Positions 15,434 to 22,981 of a stretch of 53,684 nt of DNA are shown here, piece after piece. A program made the translations under genes and the position numbers. Under the pieces are notes generated by a model that was not told the DNA's origin, did no database searches, and worked only from the letters and a program-made list of their open reading frames with translations. This DNA is from Prevotella sp. Lineage in GTDB: Bacteria > Bacteroidota > Bacteroidia > Bacteroidales > Bacteroidaceae. The stretch covers positions 1 to 53,684 of the forward strand of contig JAGCRH010000113.1 in the NCBI GenBank assembly GCA_017964785.1, written 5' to 3'. Within the stretch, counting starts at the first letter, position 1. The number at the start of each line of letters is the position of its first letter.

Positions 15434-16402
15434 ATGGGAACAAAAGAGTATGCTTTCAAAGGAACAGTGATGAACGGCTTCGTGATGCTGTTCGTCAATC
15501 TGGCTGTTATTATCTTAGCCGTTGTCGGTATCGTGAATAGTATTATCGAACTGGATCGCACTGACGGACATCAGGGCGGTTGGCTATTGGGCGGTTGTAT
15601 TCTGCTCATCCTTATTAATATAATAATGTGGTGCGGACTCATGCAACTGGAACCCAATGAGGCCAGGGTGACCACGTGGTTCGGTAAATACGCTGGCACC
15701 TTCGCCAAGACGGGTTTCTATTGGATCAATCCGTTCTATGGCACCAAGAAGGTCTCGCTCCGTGCCCGTAACCTTGATGCCGAACCGATCAAGGTGAATG
15801 ACAAGACGGGTAATCCCGTGATGATCGGTCTCGTGCTGGTATGGAAACTGAAGGACACCTACAAGGCCCTCTTCGAAGTGGACACCCAGACGATGGCTGC
15901 GGCTCCCAATACGGTTGGATCAGACACCAAGGGACTGATGAACGCACTGGAGAACTTCGTCCGCGTACAGAGCGACGCCGCCCTCCGTCAGGTGGCAGGT
16001 CAGTACGCCTACGACGATGAGGACAATAAGCGTGAGGACGAGCCCACCCTGCGTTCCAGTGCCGACGAGATCAACCAACAGTTGGAAGAGAAACTCGATG
16101 AGCGTCTGGCTCTCGCAGGTATCGAAGTGGTGGAGGCCCGCATCAACTACCTTGCCTACGCCCCCGAGATCGCTGCCGTGATGCTGCGCCGCCAACAGGC
16201 TTCGGCCATCATCACTGCCCGTGAGAAGATTGTGGAGGGTGCCGTGTCGATGGTGAAGATGGCGCTCGACAAACTCTCAAAGGATAATATCGTCGATCTG
16301 GACGACGACAAGAAGGCTGCAATGGTGAGCAACCTACTCGTGGTACTCTGCAGCGACGACTCTGCCCAGCCGGTAGTGAACACAGGTACGCTGAATCATT
16401 GA
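15434..16402 (+). CDS. SPFH/Band-7 domain membrane-associated protein
   Basis: A 322-residue stomatin/prohibitin-like protein. After MGTKEYAFKGTVMNG come two hydrophobic segments (FVMLFVNLAVIILAVVGIV and GGCILLILINIIMWCGL), followed by the SPFH core (EARVTTWFGKYAGTFAKTGFYWINPFYG, then NDKTGNPVMIGLVLVWKLKD) and a long helical region (EKIVEGAVSMVKMALDKL). Such proteins form scaffolding oligomers at membranes. The start at 15434 is chosen because it begins the family-like part and lies 51 bases after the promoter box; the upstream extension would start inside the box. Its last codons and stop lie in a 7-nt tandem array. Next come an Arc-type protein and a DUF1648-like protein in what looks like one transcript. 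Confidence 0.88.
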   Translation: MGTKEYAFKGTVMNGFVMLFVNLAVIILAVVGIVNSIIELDRTDGHQGGWLLGGCILLILINIIMWCGLMQLEPNEARVTTWFGKYAGTFAKTGFYWINPFYGTKKVSLRARNLDAEPIKVNDKTGNPVMIGLVLVWKLKDTYKALFEVDTQTMAAAPNTVGSDTKGLMNALENFVRVQSDAALRQVAGQYAYDDEDNKREDEPTLRSSADEINQQLEEKLDERLALAGIEVVEARINYLAYAPEIAAVMLRRQQASAIITAREKIVEGAVSMVKMALDKLSKDNIVDLDDDKKAAMVSNLLVVLCSDDSAQPVVNTGTLNH

Positions 16403-16421
16403 ACATTGAAGATTGAACATT
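16397..16421. repeat. Heptanucleotide tandem array CATTGAA x3.5 between the SPFH and Arc-type genes
   Basis: Units cattgaa, cattgaa, gattgaa and catt. This is the reverse complement of the CAATGTT/CAATCTT word at 1938-1970. It supplies the stop codon of the upstream gene and ends one base before the downstream ATG at 16423. Confidence 0.88.
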
Positions 16422-16422
16422 C

Positions 16423-16614
16423 ATGGCTGAGAAGAGTACCAAGAGTTTTATCCTGCGCGTTGACGCTGAGACGATGAATGCGATAGAGGCCTGGGCTGCG
16501 GATGAGTTCCGTAGCACCAACGGCCAGTTGCAGTGGATCATCACCGAGGCCCTGCGCAAAGCCAAGCGCCTGCCGAAGAAAAAACAACAAAACAATGGAA
16601 CAGAACAAGTTTGA
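16423..16614 (+). CDS. Small Arc/ribbon-helix-helix-type protein
   Basis: A 63-residue protein, MAEKSTKSFILRVDAETMN..., with a short beta strand (FILRV) followed by two helices (AETMNAIEAWAADEFRS, then GQLQWIITEALRKA), the layout of Arc/MetJ ribbon-helix-helix DNA-binding proteins. The TNGQ turn between helices resembles Arc-type members. The tail is basic and Gln-rich. It begins directly behind a heptamer array, follows the SPFH stop by 20 bp, and its 3' end overlaps the next gene by 20 bp, implying translational coupling. It could regulate its own operon; no toxin gene is adjacent, so an antitoxin role is not supported. Confidence 0.8.
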   Translation: MAEKSTKSFILRVDAETMNAIEAWAADEFRSTNGQLQWIITEALRKAKRLPKKKQQNNGTEQV

Positions 16615-17080
16615 TATTAAGAAAGTAAAGGTGCATCGCACCACATCGGGTACCGTCTTAGAGATCGCATTTTTCCTAATAGCCGTCATCGTCTGGGGAC
16701 TGATCATCTGGATGGTTCATCAGGCACCAGACATCGTGCCCACTCATTTCGACGGAGCAGGTAAACCCAATGCCTACGGCTCGCCTGCAGGTGTCACAAT
16801 TCCCTGCATCATCATAACGATAGCAGCCATTGGTTGCATGGTAGTGGCTTATTTCCCACGATACATCAATATGCCTGTAGAGATTACGAATATCCGACAG
16901 GTAAGACTGACCATCACCAGTGTCCGGGTAGTAGGTATCACCTTGTTGCTGATGGCTCTGGCTGTGGCATATATCATGCTGGGAATGAGTTCGCCTCATG
17001 CATTTCCCGTATTGGCAGTAGTTGGACTTCTCCTCGTGGAAATCATCTGCTTTACTGTACTCATCCACAAGTCAAGATGA
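16595..17080 (+). CDS. DUF1648-like small membrane protein
   Basis: A 161-residue membrane protein starting MEQNKFDIKKVKVHRTTSG. Hydrophobic stretches are EIAFFLIAVIVWGLIIWMV, GVTIPCIIITIAAIGCMVV, ITLLLMALAVAYIML and VLAVVGLLLVEIICFTVLI, so about four membrane segments. Between the first two is VPTHFDGAGKPNAYGSP, which matches the DUF1648 pattern (HF...G.p..ygs). Function unknown. The ATG at 16595 is preferred because the upstream extension would run antisense-like residues through the Arc-type gene in another frame. The transcript ends at the hairpin 17099-17127. Confidence 0.8.
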   Translation: MEQNKFDIKKVKVHRTTSGTVLEIAFFLIAVIVWGLIIWMVHQAPDIVPTHFDGAGKPNAYGSPAGVTIPCIIITIAAIGCMVVAYFPRYINMPVEITNIRQVRLTITSVRVVGITLLLMALAVAYIMLGMSSPHAFPVLAVVGLLLVEIICFTVLIHKSR

Positions 17081-17083
17081 GTG

Positions 17084-17749
17084 TTATCTATAAATCGTAA
17101 TACTGCCACCGTCGCTGTGGCAGTATTTTTTTAGCAGTTCCTGGATGAAACGGGCATTGTCCGTCACACGTGTCTCGTTGCCGTCGTAGCCGTTGATGAG
17201 CACCACGAGGTGGGTGGTATCAAGTGTCATCTTCGTGCGCTCGTGATCGCTGGTGGGGGTGCCTACGCCGCCTTCGGCATCGCGGTATACAGGCAGTCCG
17301 GCGATATTGATAATCCCTCTGCCAATCCCTTCGTAGGGCTCTCCCTCACGGCCGACTCCCAAGGTCAGCGTGTCTCCTACGAACTTATCCGCGTCGAAGC
17401 CGCCGATGCTATAGCCGAAGGCGATGGAGGCTAGATTGACAAGATCTACGAGGGTGTCTATCTGATAGAGTTCCTTGCCCTGCAGCATCCGACGGATCAG
17501 TTGTTCACTGGCAGGGCGGTAGCGCGACGGATCCTTGCCGCAGGCCTTGTAGACATTGCGCGTGGCGGCGATGCCTGGCAATTGTTTCAGACTCTCCGTC
17601 GTCAGTTCGTTACGGAAACGCGCTTCGAAGGTATGTATCTCCTCCCATAGTTCGGTACAGTAAGGGGTGTTTACCACCTGTGCTTCGACGGCGGCTCCCA
17701 CAAAGGTCGGACAGACGCTCTCTATCTCCTGTGATACGATAATCTTCAT
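17084..17749 (-). CDS. B3/B4-domain protein (PheT-like tRNA-editing fold)
   Basis: A 221-residue cytoplasmic protein resembling the free-standing B3/B4 domain of the phenylalanyl-tRNA synthetase beta chain. Visible features are YKACGKDPSRYRPASEQLIRR, LVDLVNLASIAFGYSIGGFDADK and GEPYEGIGRG, in the order usual for this family. In PheT the domain edits mischarged tRNA; a role for the stand-alone form is not established. It is transcribed alone from a -7 box at 17779-17786 and converges on the DUF1648-like gene, 3 bp apart, so its 3' coding end contains the terminator hairpin of that operon. Confidence 0.8.
   Translation of the reverse strand: MKIIVSQEIESVCPTFVGAAVEAQVVNTPYCTELWEEIHTFEARFRNELTTESLKQLPGIAATRNVYKACGKDPSRYRPASEQLIRRMLQGKELYQIDTLVDLVNLASIAFGYSIGGFDADKFVGDTLTLGVGREGEPYEGIGRGIINIAGLPVYRDAEGGVGTPTSDHERTKMTLDTTHLVVLINGYDGNETRVTDNARFIQELLKKYCHSDGGSITIYR
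17099..17132 (+). terminator. Intrinsic terminator of the SPFH-Arc-DUF1648 transcript
   Basis: AATACTGCCAC (17099-17109) pairs with GTGGCAGTATT (17117-17127) over 11 bp around cgtcgct, followed by TTTTT. It lies within the last codons of the convergent B3/B4 gene. Confidence 0.85.
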
Positions 17750-17767
17750 GCTTTAGTCGTTTATTTT

Positions 17768-17818
17768 TAACTTTGCTGCAAAGATACGAATATTTTTTGT
17801 ACCTTTGCAGCAAAGTTA
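17768..17818. promoter_or_regulatory. Symmetric divergent promoter built on a 16-bp inverted repeat
   Basis: TAACTTTGCTGCAAAG (17768-17783) and CTTTGCAGCAAAGTTA (17803-17818) are perfect reverse complements 19 bp apart. The region holds four TAnnTTTG matches: plus strand TAACTTTG (17768-17775) and TACCTTTG (17800-17807); minus strand CAAAGATA (17779-17786) and CAAAGTTA (17811-17818). It drives the B3/B4 gene leftwards and the exported beta-sandwich gene rightwards. Confidence 0.75.
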
Positions 17819-17836
17819 CGAAAAAAAAGCGAAGTT

Positions 17837-18697
17837 ATGAGAAGATTTCTATTTATAACCGTCCTCTTGACGGTGTTGCTGTCACTGGTGCAGACGGCCG
17901 ATGGGCGCCGCCGTGTCCGAACGCGTAAAGCCCCGGTCTCAAAGGAGGTCATCCGCAAGTCGGAACTGAAAACCTTTGCCCCGCTCATCTTTGGGGTCGA
18001 CAGCGCAGTGATGGCTTCGCCCTTGCTTACGAAGCGTGAGATGGGTATGACGAGCGGCACGATGATCTATATCTGTATGCTGCCCGATGTGAAGGTTCCC
18101 AGCAAACTAACCGTCGGCGTATGCCATGACTTTGCACAGGTGTTTATCGACGATGATTTTGTGGGGCGCATCGACGGTGTCCAGGATGGGAGTACGCTCA
18201 CCTTACCGCCTGTGCACGACGGTCAGGAACTGAAACTGCTGGTTGGTGGGGATGGACAGAAACGTGCCGACGACTTCGTGGGTCTCGCCGAACCCATTTC
18301 CCTTGCTGCCGATATTGACGGCAATGAACTTACCCTGAACATGAGACGGTGGACCATCCTCACCGTTCCAGATGGTTACGAGACAGCCACGAAGGCCCTT
18401 GATAGCGCTGCGTCGGACAGTCTTGCCTTGTCCGAAGCATCTGGAAAGCCCGGTTATTATCGTTTCCAATGCGTGTTCAGTCGCAGTGGTAATATCTATC
18501 TGAACATGAGTAATTTTGGCAGGGGACAGGTCTTCGTCAACGGCAATCCTCTCGGCTACTACTCAAACAACTCGCCCTCGCTTCAGGTACTCCGTAGATA
18601 CCTGAAACGAGGGACCAATGAGGTGGTTGTGTTTGATGCGGCAGGGCCGCGTGAGGCTGTCCTATCTGCACAGGATCAGCCCGCCGTTGGGCTGTAG
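17837..18697 (+). CDS. Exported beta-sandwich protein resembling the C-terminal domains of GH35 beta-galactosidases
   Basis: A 286-residue protein with a signal peptide (MRRFLFITVLLTVLLSLVQTADG). The last third (GYYRFQCVFSRSGNIYLNMSNFGRGQVFVNGNPLGYY, then LRRYLKRGTNEVVVFDAAGP) matches the galactose-binding-like jelly roll that closes GH35 beta-galactosidases and related glycosidases. The middle (VGVCHDFAQVFIDDDFVGRIDGVQD) looks like a second such domain. No GH35 TIM-barrel catalytic domain is present, so this is an orphan accessory module rather than an enzyme remnant with its active site. It starts 30 bp after a -7 box. Its last 36 bp overlap, tail to tail, the end of the GH97 gene. It may bind carbohydrate in the periplasm; that is inference. 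Confidence 0.7.
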   Translation: MRRFLFITVLLTVLLSLVQTADGRRRVRTRKAPVSKEVIRKSELKTFAPLIFGVDSAVMASPLLTKREMGMTSGTMIYICMLPDVKVPSKLTVGVCHDFAQVFIDDDFVGRIDGVQDGSTLTLPPVHDGQELKLLVGGDGQKRADDFVGLAEPISLAADIDGNELTLNMRRWTILTVPDGYETATKALDSAASDSLALSEASGKPGYYRFQCVFSRSGNIYLNMSNFGRGQVFVNGNPLGYYSNNSPSLQVLRRYLKRGTNEVVVFDAAGPREAVLSAQDQPAVGL

Positions 18698-20665
18698 CAT
18701 CACCTTGGCCTTACTACCTTTCTTGTCCATCTTCAGGGTGGTGAGTCTCGGCTCGCCGCTCTTCTGGTCGTCCACATAGCATTGCAACGTCTCTCCAGCC
18801 TCGAACATCGGCAGGTCGAGGGTCAGCGTGAGGGGTTCCTTTTCGGCAGAGAGACCAGCCACATACCACTTGCCGTTTAAAGCCTTACGGGCGAGGACGA
18901 CGTACTTGCCGGGATAGCCGTCAATGAAGCGTGTCTCCTCCCAGGTCGTAGGCAACTGGCGGAGGAAGTCCATCTCCCACTGTGGCAGTTCCGTGAGGTT
19001 GTTCGGCTGCATGGCCACGCACTGCACGGAGGTCTGCATGATGAGGCCTGATGCCATCTCGAAGATGTCGGTGGTCTTGCGGGTATGCCGACTCTTATTG
19101 TCGCGCGAGAGATACTTGTTCATGATGATGCCGCCCCAGTCCATCGAGGCCGTCGCGTTGCGGCAGAAGGGGTGGAGACAGAGGTCGAAGGGCTCTTTTA
19201 TCGCCGCACCCTCGTTGAAGTAAACGTTCTCAGATGCCAGTACGGCCTCGGAAGCGACGAAGTTGGGATACATCCGCTCCCAACCGCGCGGGATGGTACA
19301 GCCGTGGAACACCACCTGCAGACCATAGCGGTTGGCATCACTCAGGATATCCTCGTAGAGTCGCATCACCTCCTGCTTGTCGCCACCGAAGAAGTCCACC
19401 TTGATGCCCTTGATGCCGATGGACTGCATCCACTTCATTTCCCGTTCACGGGCGATGGCGGTGTTCATGCAGTCCTGTGGTCCCTGCGGCGCATCGTTGG
19501 CATAGCCGTTGCTGTTGTACCATAATAAGAGGTGTACGCCCTTTGACTGCGCATACTTCGAGAGTTCCGCGATGCGGTCGCGTCCGATGCGCGTGTCCCA
19601 CCAGTTATCTACCAGACAGTACTCAAAGCCCATAGCCGAGGCCAGGTCGATGAACTGTACCTGATCCTCATAGTTGATGGAGTTGTCCTGCCAGATGAGC
19701 CAACTCCACGTGTAGCGTCCGGGTTTGTAGTCGGTCGATGCTTCATAGCGCGGTTCCACTAAGTCGTAACTGATGGTGGTCTCCACGATGGGTTTGAGCG
19801 TCGTGCCGAGGGTGATGGTGCGCCAGGGTGTCTCGCCAGGCAGGGGGATAGCGGCGAAGTCGGAGCCGAAACCGTTGTTCTCGCCCGCGTCGGGATAGGC
19901 TACGGTGTAGCCGATGCCTGCCTGATAGTCGGAGAGGTGACTGCCGCAGTAGTTGCTTCCCACGCCCGTCTCGGCCACCAGTGCCCAACCGTTCGGCAGG
20001 TGGAAGAGGGCAGGGAAGATATACCCGTGTCCGTATTGCGAGGCATCTGTCATCGGTGCGTCGGCAGAATAGCCCTCCTCATACGATGGCTTTGTCTGCT
20101 CCCAGCCTGTCTCGGGACCTATCTGCGGCGAGATGAAGGTCGTCGTGCCGTCGGGGAAGTTGAAACTGCTCAGTTCGCTCAGGATCCTGGCGCGCTTCAT
20201 CTCCTTGCGGCCTATTTTCTGCTCTGGGATGGTGTATCGGAAGGCGATGTCGTTGTTACTCACCTGAAAGGTGACGCTCATCTCCACCTTGTCCTTGTTC
20301 TCGTAGGTGAGCGTCAGGGTGTTCGCCAGGTAGTCGCCGTTCGCCGCCTTGGTGCCGCGCATCCTGTACTGCTTGGTGACGGGCTCTACGGGGATGTGAC
20401 TGGTCCATTTCAGGTCGCGCGAGAAGTCACCGATGCTCGTCTTCAGTCCGAGGGCGGAGCGTTCCAGCATCTTCTGTCCGTCGAGCGTGGCTTCGTAGAA
20501 CAGTCGGCCATTGTCGCAAAGCACGGTCACTTGGAGACGACCGTCAGGCGATGCTACTTTATGCTGAAAAGTCACTCGTAGGTCTTGCGACTCCACCATC
20601 CCCGTCCCTGCCAGTGCGCCGAGCGTCACCAGCAGGGTTATTACCATCAGAATCAGTTTCTTCAT
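18662..20665 (-). CDS. GH97 glycoside hydrolase (retaining, alpha-galactosidase-like)
   Basis: A 667-residue exported enzyme with signal peptide MKKLILMVITLLVTLGALAG. The N-terminal super-beta-sandwich (DLRVTFQHKVASPDGRLQVTV) and the TIM barrel (EYCLVDNWWDTRIG, then GIKGIKVDFFGGDKQ) are those of GH97. In this family inverting SusB-type alpha-glucosidases use glutamate bases, whereas retaining members use an aspartate in a KVDF strand; the KVDFFGGD here favours the retaining alpha-galactosidase-like branch. A C-terminal beta domain follows. It starts 2 bp after nagB and is cotranscribed with it. Its 3' end overlaps the convergent beta-sandwich gene by 36 bp. The substrate is inferred only. Confidence 0.92.
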   Translation of the reverse strand: MKKLILMVITLLVTLGALAGTGMVESQDLRVTFQHKVASPDGRLQVTVLCDNGRLFYEATLDGQKMLERSALGLKTSIGDFSRDLKWTSHIPVEPVTKQYRMRGTKAANGDYLANTLTLTYENKDKVEMSVTFQVSNNDIAFRYTIPEQKIGRKEMKRARILSELSSFNFPDGTTTFISPQIGPETGWEQTKPSYEEGYSADAPMTDASQYGHGYIFPALFHLPNGWALVAETGVGSNYCGSHLSDYQAGIGYTVAYPDAGENNGFGSDFAAIPLPGETPWRTITLGTTLKPIVETTISYDLVEPRYEASTDYKPGRYTWSWLIWQDNSINYEDQVQFIDLASAMGFEYCLVDNWWDTRIGRDRIAELSKYAQSKGVHLLLWYNSNGYANDAPQGPQDCMNTAIAREREMKWMQSIGIKGIKVDFFGGDKQEVMRLYEDILSDANRYGLQVVFHGCTIPRGWERMYPNFVASEAVLASENVYFNEGAAIKEPFDLCLHPFCRNATASMDWGGIIMNKYLSRDNKSRHTRKTTDIFEMASGLIMQTSVQCVAMQPNNLTELPQWEMDFLRQLPTTWEETRFIDGYPGKYVVLARKALNGKWYVAGLSAEKEPLTLTLDLPMFEAGETLQCYVDDQKSGEPRLTTLKMDKKGSKAKVMLQPNGGLILCR

Positions 20666-20667
20666 AC

Positions 20668-21462
20668 TTAGAGCAATTGGTCGCTCTCGATATCCTTGAA
20701 GTACTTGTAGGTGGATACCTTCAGTTCGTCGGCAGCCTCCTCGTCACTGACGATGATACCGTGCTCATGCATCTGCAGGGCAGAGATGGTCCACATGTGG
20801 TTGATAGATCCCTCGACAGCAGCCTGAAGTGCGCGAGCCTTGCCATGACCGTTTACCAGGATCATCACCTCACGGGCATCCATCACAGTGCCAACACCGA
20901 CAGTGAGGGCGTGAGCAGGCACGTTCTCGGGCTTGCCGCCGAAGAAACGGCTGTTGGCGATGCGGGTGTCGGTGGTGAGGGTCTTCATACGGGTACGGCT
21001 GCGGAGTGAAGAACCAGGCTCGTTGAAGGCGATGTGACCGTCGGGGCCGATGCCGCCGATGAACAGGTCGATGCCACCTGCCTCCTCGATCATCTCCTCA
21101 TAGTGCTTGCACTCGACCTGCAGGTCGGGGGCGTTGCCGTTGAGGATATGGATGTTCTCCTTTGGGCAGTCGATGTGGTCGAATAGGTTACGGGCCATGA
21201 AGGCGTGGTAACTCTCTGGGTGCGTCTCAGGCAGACCGACATACTCGTCCATATTGAAGGTAAGCACATTCTTGAACGATACCTTACCGGCGCGATTGGC
21301 TTCGACGAGGGCATTGTACATGCCGACGGGTGAAGAACCGGTGGGCAGACCGAGCACAAACTTGTGGTCGGGTGTCGGATTGAACTCGTTGATACGCTTG
21401 ATCACGTGGTTTGCGGCCCACTGTGACATCTTCTGATAGTCTGATTGGATAATTACTCTCAT
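20668..21462 (-). CDS. nagB: Glucosamine-6-phosphate deaminase
   Basis: A 264-residue cytoplasmic enzyme that converts glucosamine-6-phosphate to fructose-6-phosphate and ammonia in amino-sugar catabolism. The phosphate loop [16 protein letters not shown], the strand [19 protein letters not shown] with the catalytic Asp, and [27 protein letters not shown] with the catalytic His and Glu are all present. Length matches the family. It is first in a two-gene unit with GH97. A minus-strand -7 box (CAAAAGTA, 21498-21505) lies 35 bp upstream. Confidence 0.96.
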   Translation of the reverse strand: MRVIIQSDYQKMSQWAANHVIKRINEFNPTPDHKFVLGLPTGSSPVGMYNALVEANRAGKVSFKNVLTFNMDEYVGLPETHPESYHAFMARNLFDHIDCPKENIHILNGNAPDLQVECKHYEEMIEEAGGIDLFIGGIGPDGHIAFNEPGSSLRSRTRMKTLTTDTRIANSRFFGGKPENVPAHALTVGVGTVMDAREVMILVNGHGKARALQAAVEGSINHMWTISALQMHEHGIIVSDEEAADELKVSTYKYFKDIESDQLL

Positions 21463-21497
21463 AATCGTTTTGTTTTTGGTTCGTTAAAAATCTGCTG

Positions 21498-21621
21498 CAA
21501 AAGTACAAATATTTTTGGTAGTTAATAGAGTTAAAGGAGTTAAAAGGAGTTAAAGGACATTACTTTTTTTTTCTTTTTATCCTTTTACCTATTTAGTTTT
21601 TTACTTTTATTCGTATCTTTG
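21498..21621. promoter_or_regulatory. Divergent promoters between nagB and hflX
   Basis: Minus strand: CAAAAGTA at 21498-21505 (TACTTTTG) for nagB. Plus strand: TATCTTTG at 21614-21621, 10 bases before the hflX ATG. Between them are a 9-10-nt tandem repeat (21528-21555) and a pyrimidine-rich stretch. Confidence 0.65.
21528..21555. repeat. Tandem repeat GAGTTAAAG x3 (9-10-nt unit) in the nagB-hflX spacer
   Basis: Units gagttaaag, gagttaaaag, gagttaaag. A non-coding member of the same general class of short tandem words as the heptamers. Confidence 0.85.
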
Positions 21622-21631
21622 TAGCCAAAAT

Positions 21632-22981
21632 ATGAAAGAATTTGTAATATCGGAAGCCAAGGCCGAGACTGCGGTGCTGGTAGGACTCATCACCAAGGAA
21701 CAGGACGAGGCGAAGACCAAGGAATATCTTGACGAACTGGAGTTTCTGGCAGATACCGCCGGGGCCGTCACCGTGAAGCGCTTCACCCAGAAGGTGGGAG
21801 GGCCCAGTCAGACGACCTATGTGGGGAGTGGGAAACTTCAGGAGATCAAGGCATATATCAAGGCTCAGCAGGATGCTTACGACGAGTGGGTAGATGCCCA
21901 GGATGCCTCGCTGTGGGCGCAGGGTTTGCTTGACGAGTCGAAGGCCCCTCAGCCTGTGGGCATGGTTATCTTTGACGACGAACTCTCAGCCAAACAGATC
22001 AGAAATATCGAGAAGGAACTGCAAGTGAAAATCCTCGACCGTACCTCGCTGATACTGGACATCTTCGCCATGCGGGCACAGACTGCCGAGGCCAAGGCAC
22101 AGGTGGAGTTGGCGCAGCATCGTTATATGCTGCCCCGACTGCAAAGGCTCTGGACGCACTTGGAGCGTCAGGGCGGTGGCTCTGGTTCTGGTGGCGGCAA
22201 GGGCTCGGTAGGACTCCGTGGTCCTGGTGAGACGCAGTTGGAGATGGACCGTCGTATCATCCTCCAACGCATCACTCTGTTGAAACAGCGTCTGGCAGAG
22301 ATCGACAAGCAGAAGACGACGCAGCGCAAGAACCGTGGAAGACTGATCCGTGTGGCGCTCGTGGGCTATACCAACGTAGGAAAATCCACCATGATGAACC
22401 TCCTCGCCAAAAGCGAGGTGTTTGCAGAGAACAAACTTTTTGCCACCCTTGATACGACGGTGCGTAAGATGACCATCGAGAATTTGCCCTTCCTTCTGGC
22501 GGATACCGTCGGCTTTATCCGTAAGTTACCCTCCGACCTGGTGGAGAGTTTTAAGAGCACCCTTGACGAGGTGCGCGAGGCCGACCTGCTGGTGCATGTG
22601 GTGGATATCTCCCATCCCGACTTCGAGGATCAGATCCGTGTGGTGGAGAATACACTGAAAGAACTGGGCTGTGCTGACACGCCGGCGATGATCGTCTTCA
22701 ACAAGATCGATGCCTATACGTGGGTGCCGAAGGAGGAAGACGATCTGACACCAGAGACCAAGGAGAATATCACGCTGGATGAACTGAAAAAGACGTGGAT
22801 GGGTCGGATTGGGTCTAATGGGTTGAATAGGTCGGATGAGCATTATTTGGAGTGTCTGTTCATTTCGGCCAGGGAGAAGGAGAATATTGATGAATTAAGA
22901 GACGTGCTGTATAAGCGGGTACGCGAACTGCACGTCCAGAAATATCCGTATAACGATTTTTTATATCAAGATTATGTGTAA
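21632..22981 (+). CDS. hflX: Ribosome-associated GTPase HflX
   Basis: A 449-residue cytoplasmic GTPase that binds the 50S subunit and splits or rescues stalled ribosomes under stress. The N-terminal HflX domain (VKRFTQKVGGPSQTTYVGSGKLQEIK) is followed by a Gly-rich linker (GGGSGSGGGKGSVGLRGPGETQLEMDRR) and the G domain with G1 GYTNVGKST, G3 DTVGF and G4 NKID. An insertion at about residues 390-402 (MGRIGSNGLNRSDE), just before the CLFISA G5 block, is encoded by a 9-nt tandem repeat. It is first in a plus-strand run of six closely spaced genes; the next gene overlaps its stop by 8 bp. Confidence 0.95.
   Translation: MKEFVISEAKAETAVLVGLITKEQDEAKTKEYLDELEFLADTAGAVTVKRFTQKVGGPSQTTYVGSGKLQEIKAYIKAQQDAYDEWVDAQDASLWAQGLLDESKAPQPVGMVIFDDELSAKQIRNIEKELQVKILDRTSLILDIFAMRAQTAEAKAQVELAQHRYMLPRLQRLWTHLERQGGGSGSGGGKGSVGLRGPGETQLEMDRRIILQRITLLKQRLAEIDKQKTTQRKNRGRLIRVALVGYTNVGKSTMMNLLAKSEVFAENKLFATLDTTVRKMTIENLPFLLADTVGFIRKLPSDLVESFKSTLDEVREADLLVHVVDISHPDFEDQIRVVENTLKELGCADTPAMIVFNKIDAYTWVPKEEDDLTPETKENITLDELKKTWMGRIGSNGLNRSDEHYLECLFISAREKENIDELRDVLYKRVRELHVQKYPYNDFLYQDYV
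22801..22837. repeat. Nonanucleotide tandem array in hflX
   Basis: Units gggtcggat (+t), gggtctaat, gggttgaat, aggtcggat. As the unit is a multiple of three, each copy adds three residues (GRI, GSN, GLN, RSD), so the array is frame-neutral. Confidence 0.8.

Noticed and set aside
16423-16614. Antitoxin of a toxin-antitoxin pair
   Set aside because: The fold suits an antitoxin, but the next gene is a four-segment membrane protein of DUF1648 type, not a known toxin.
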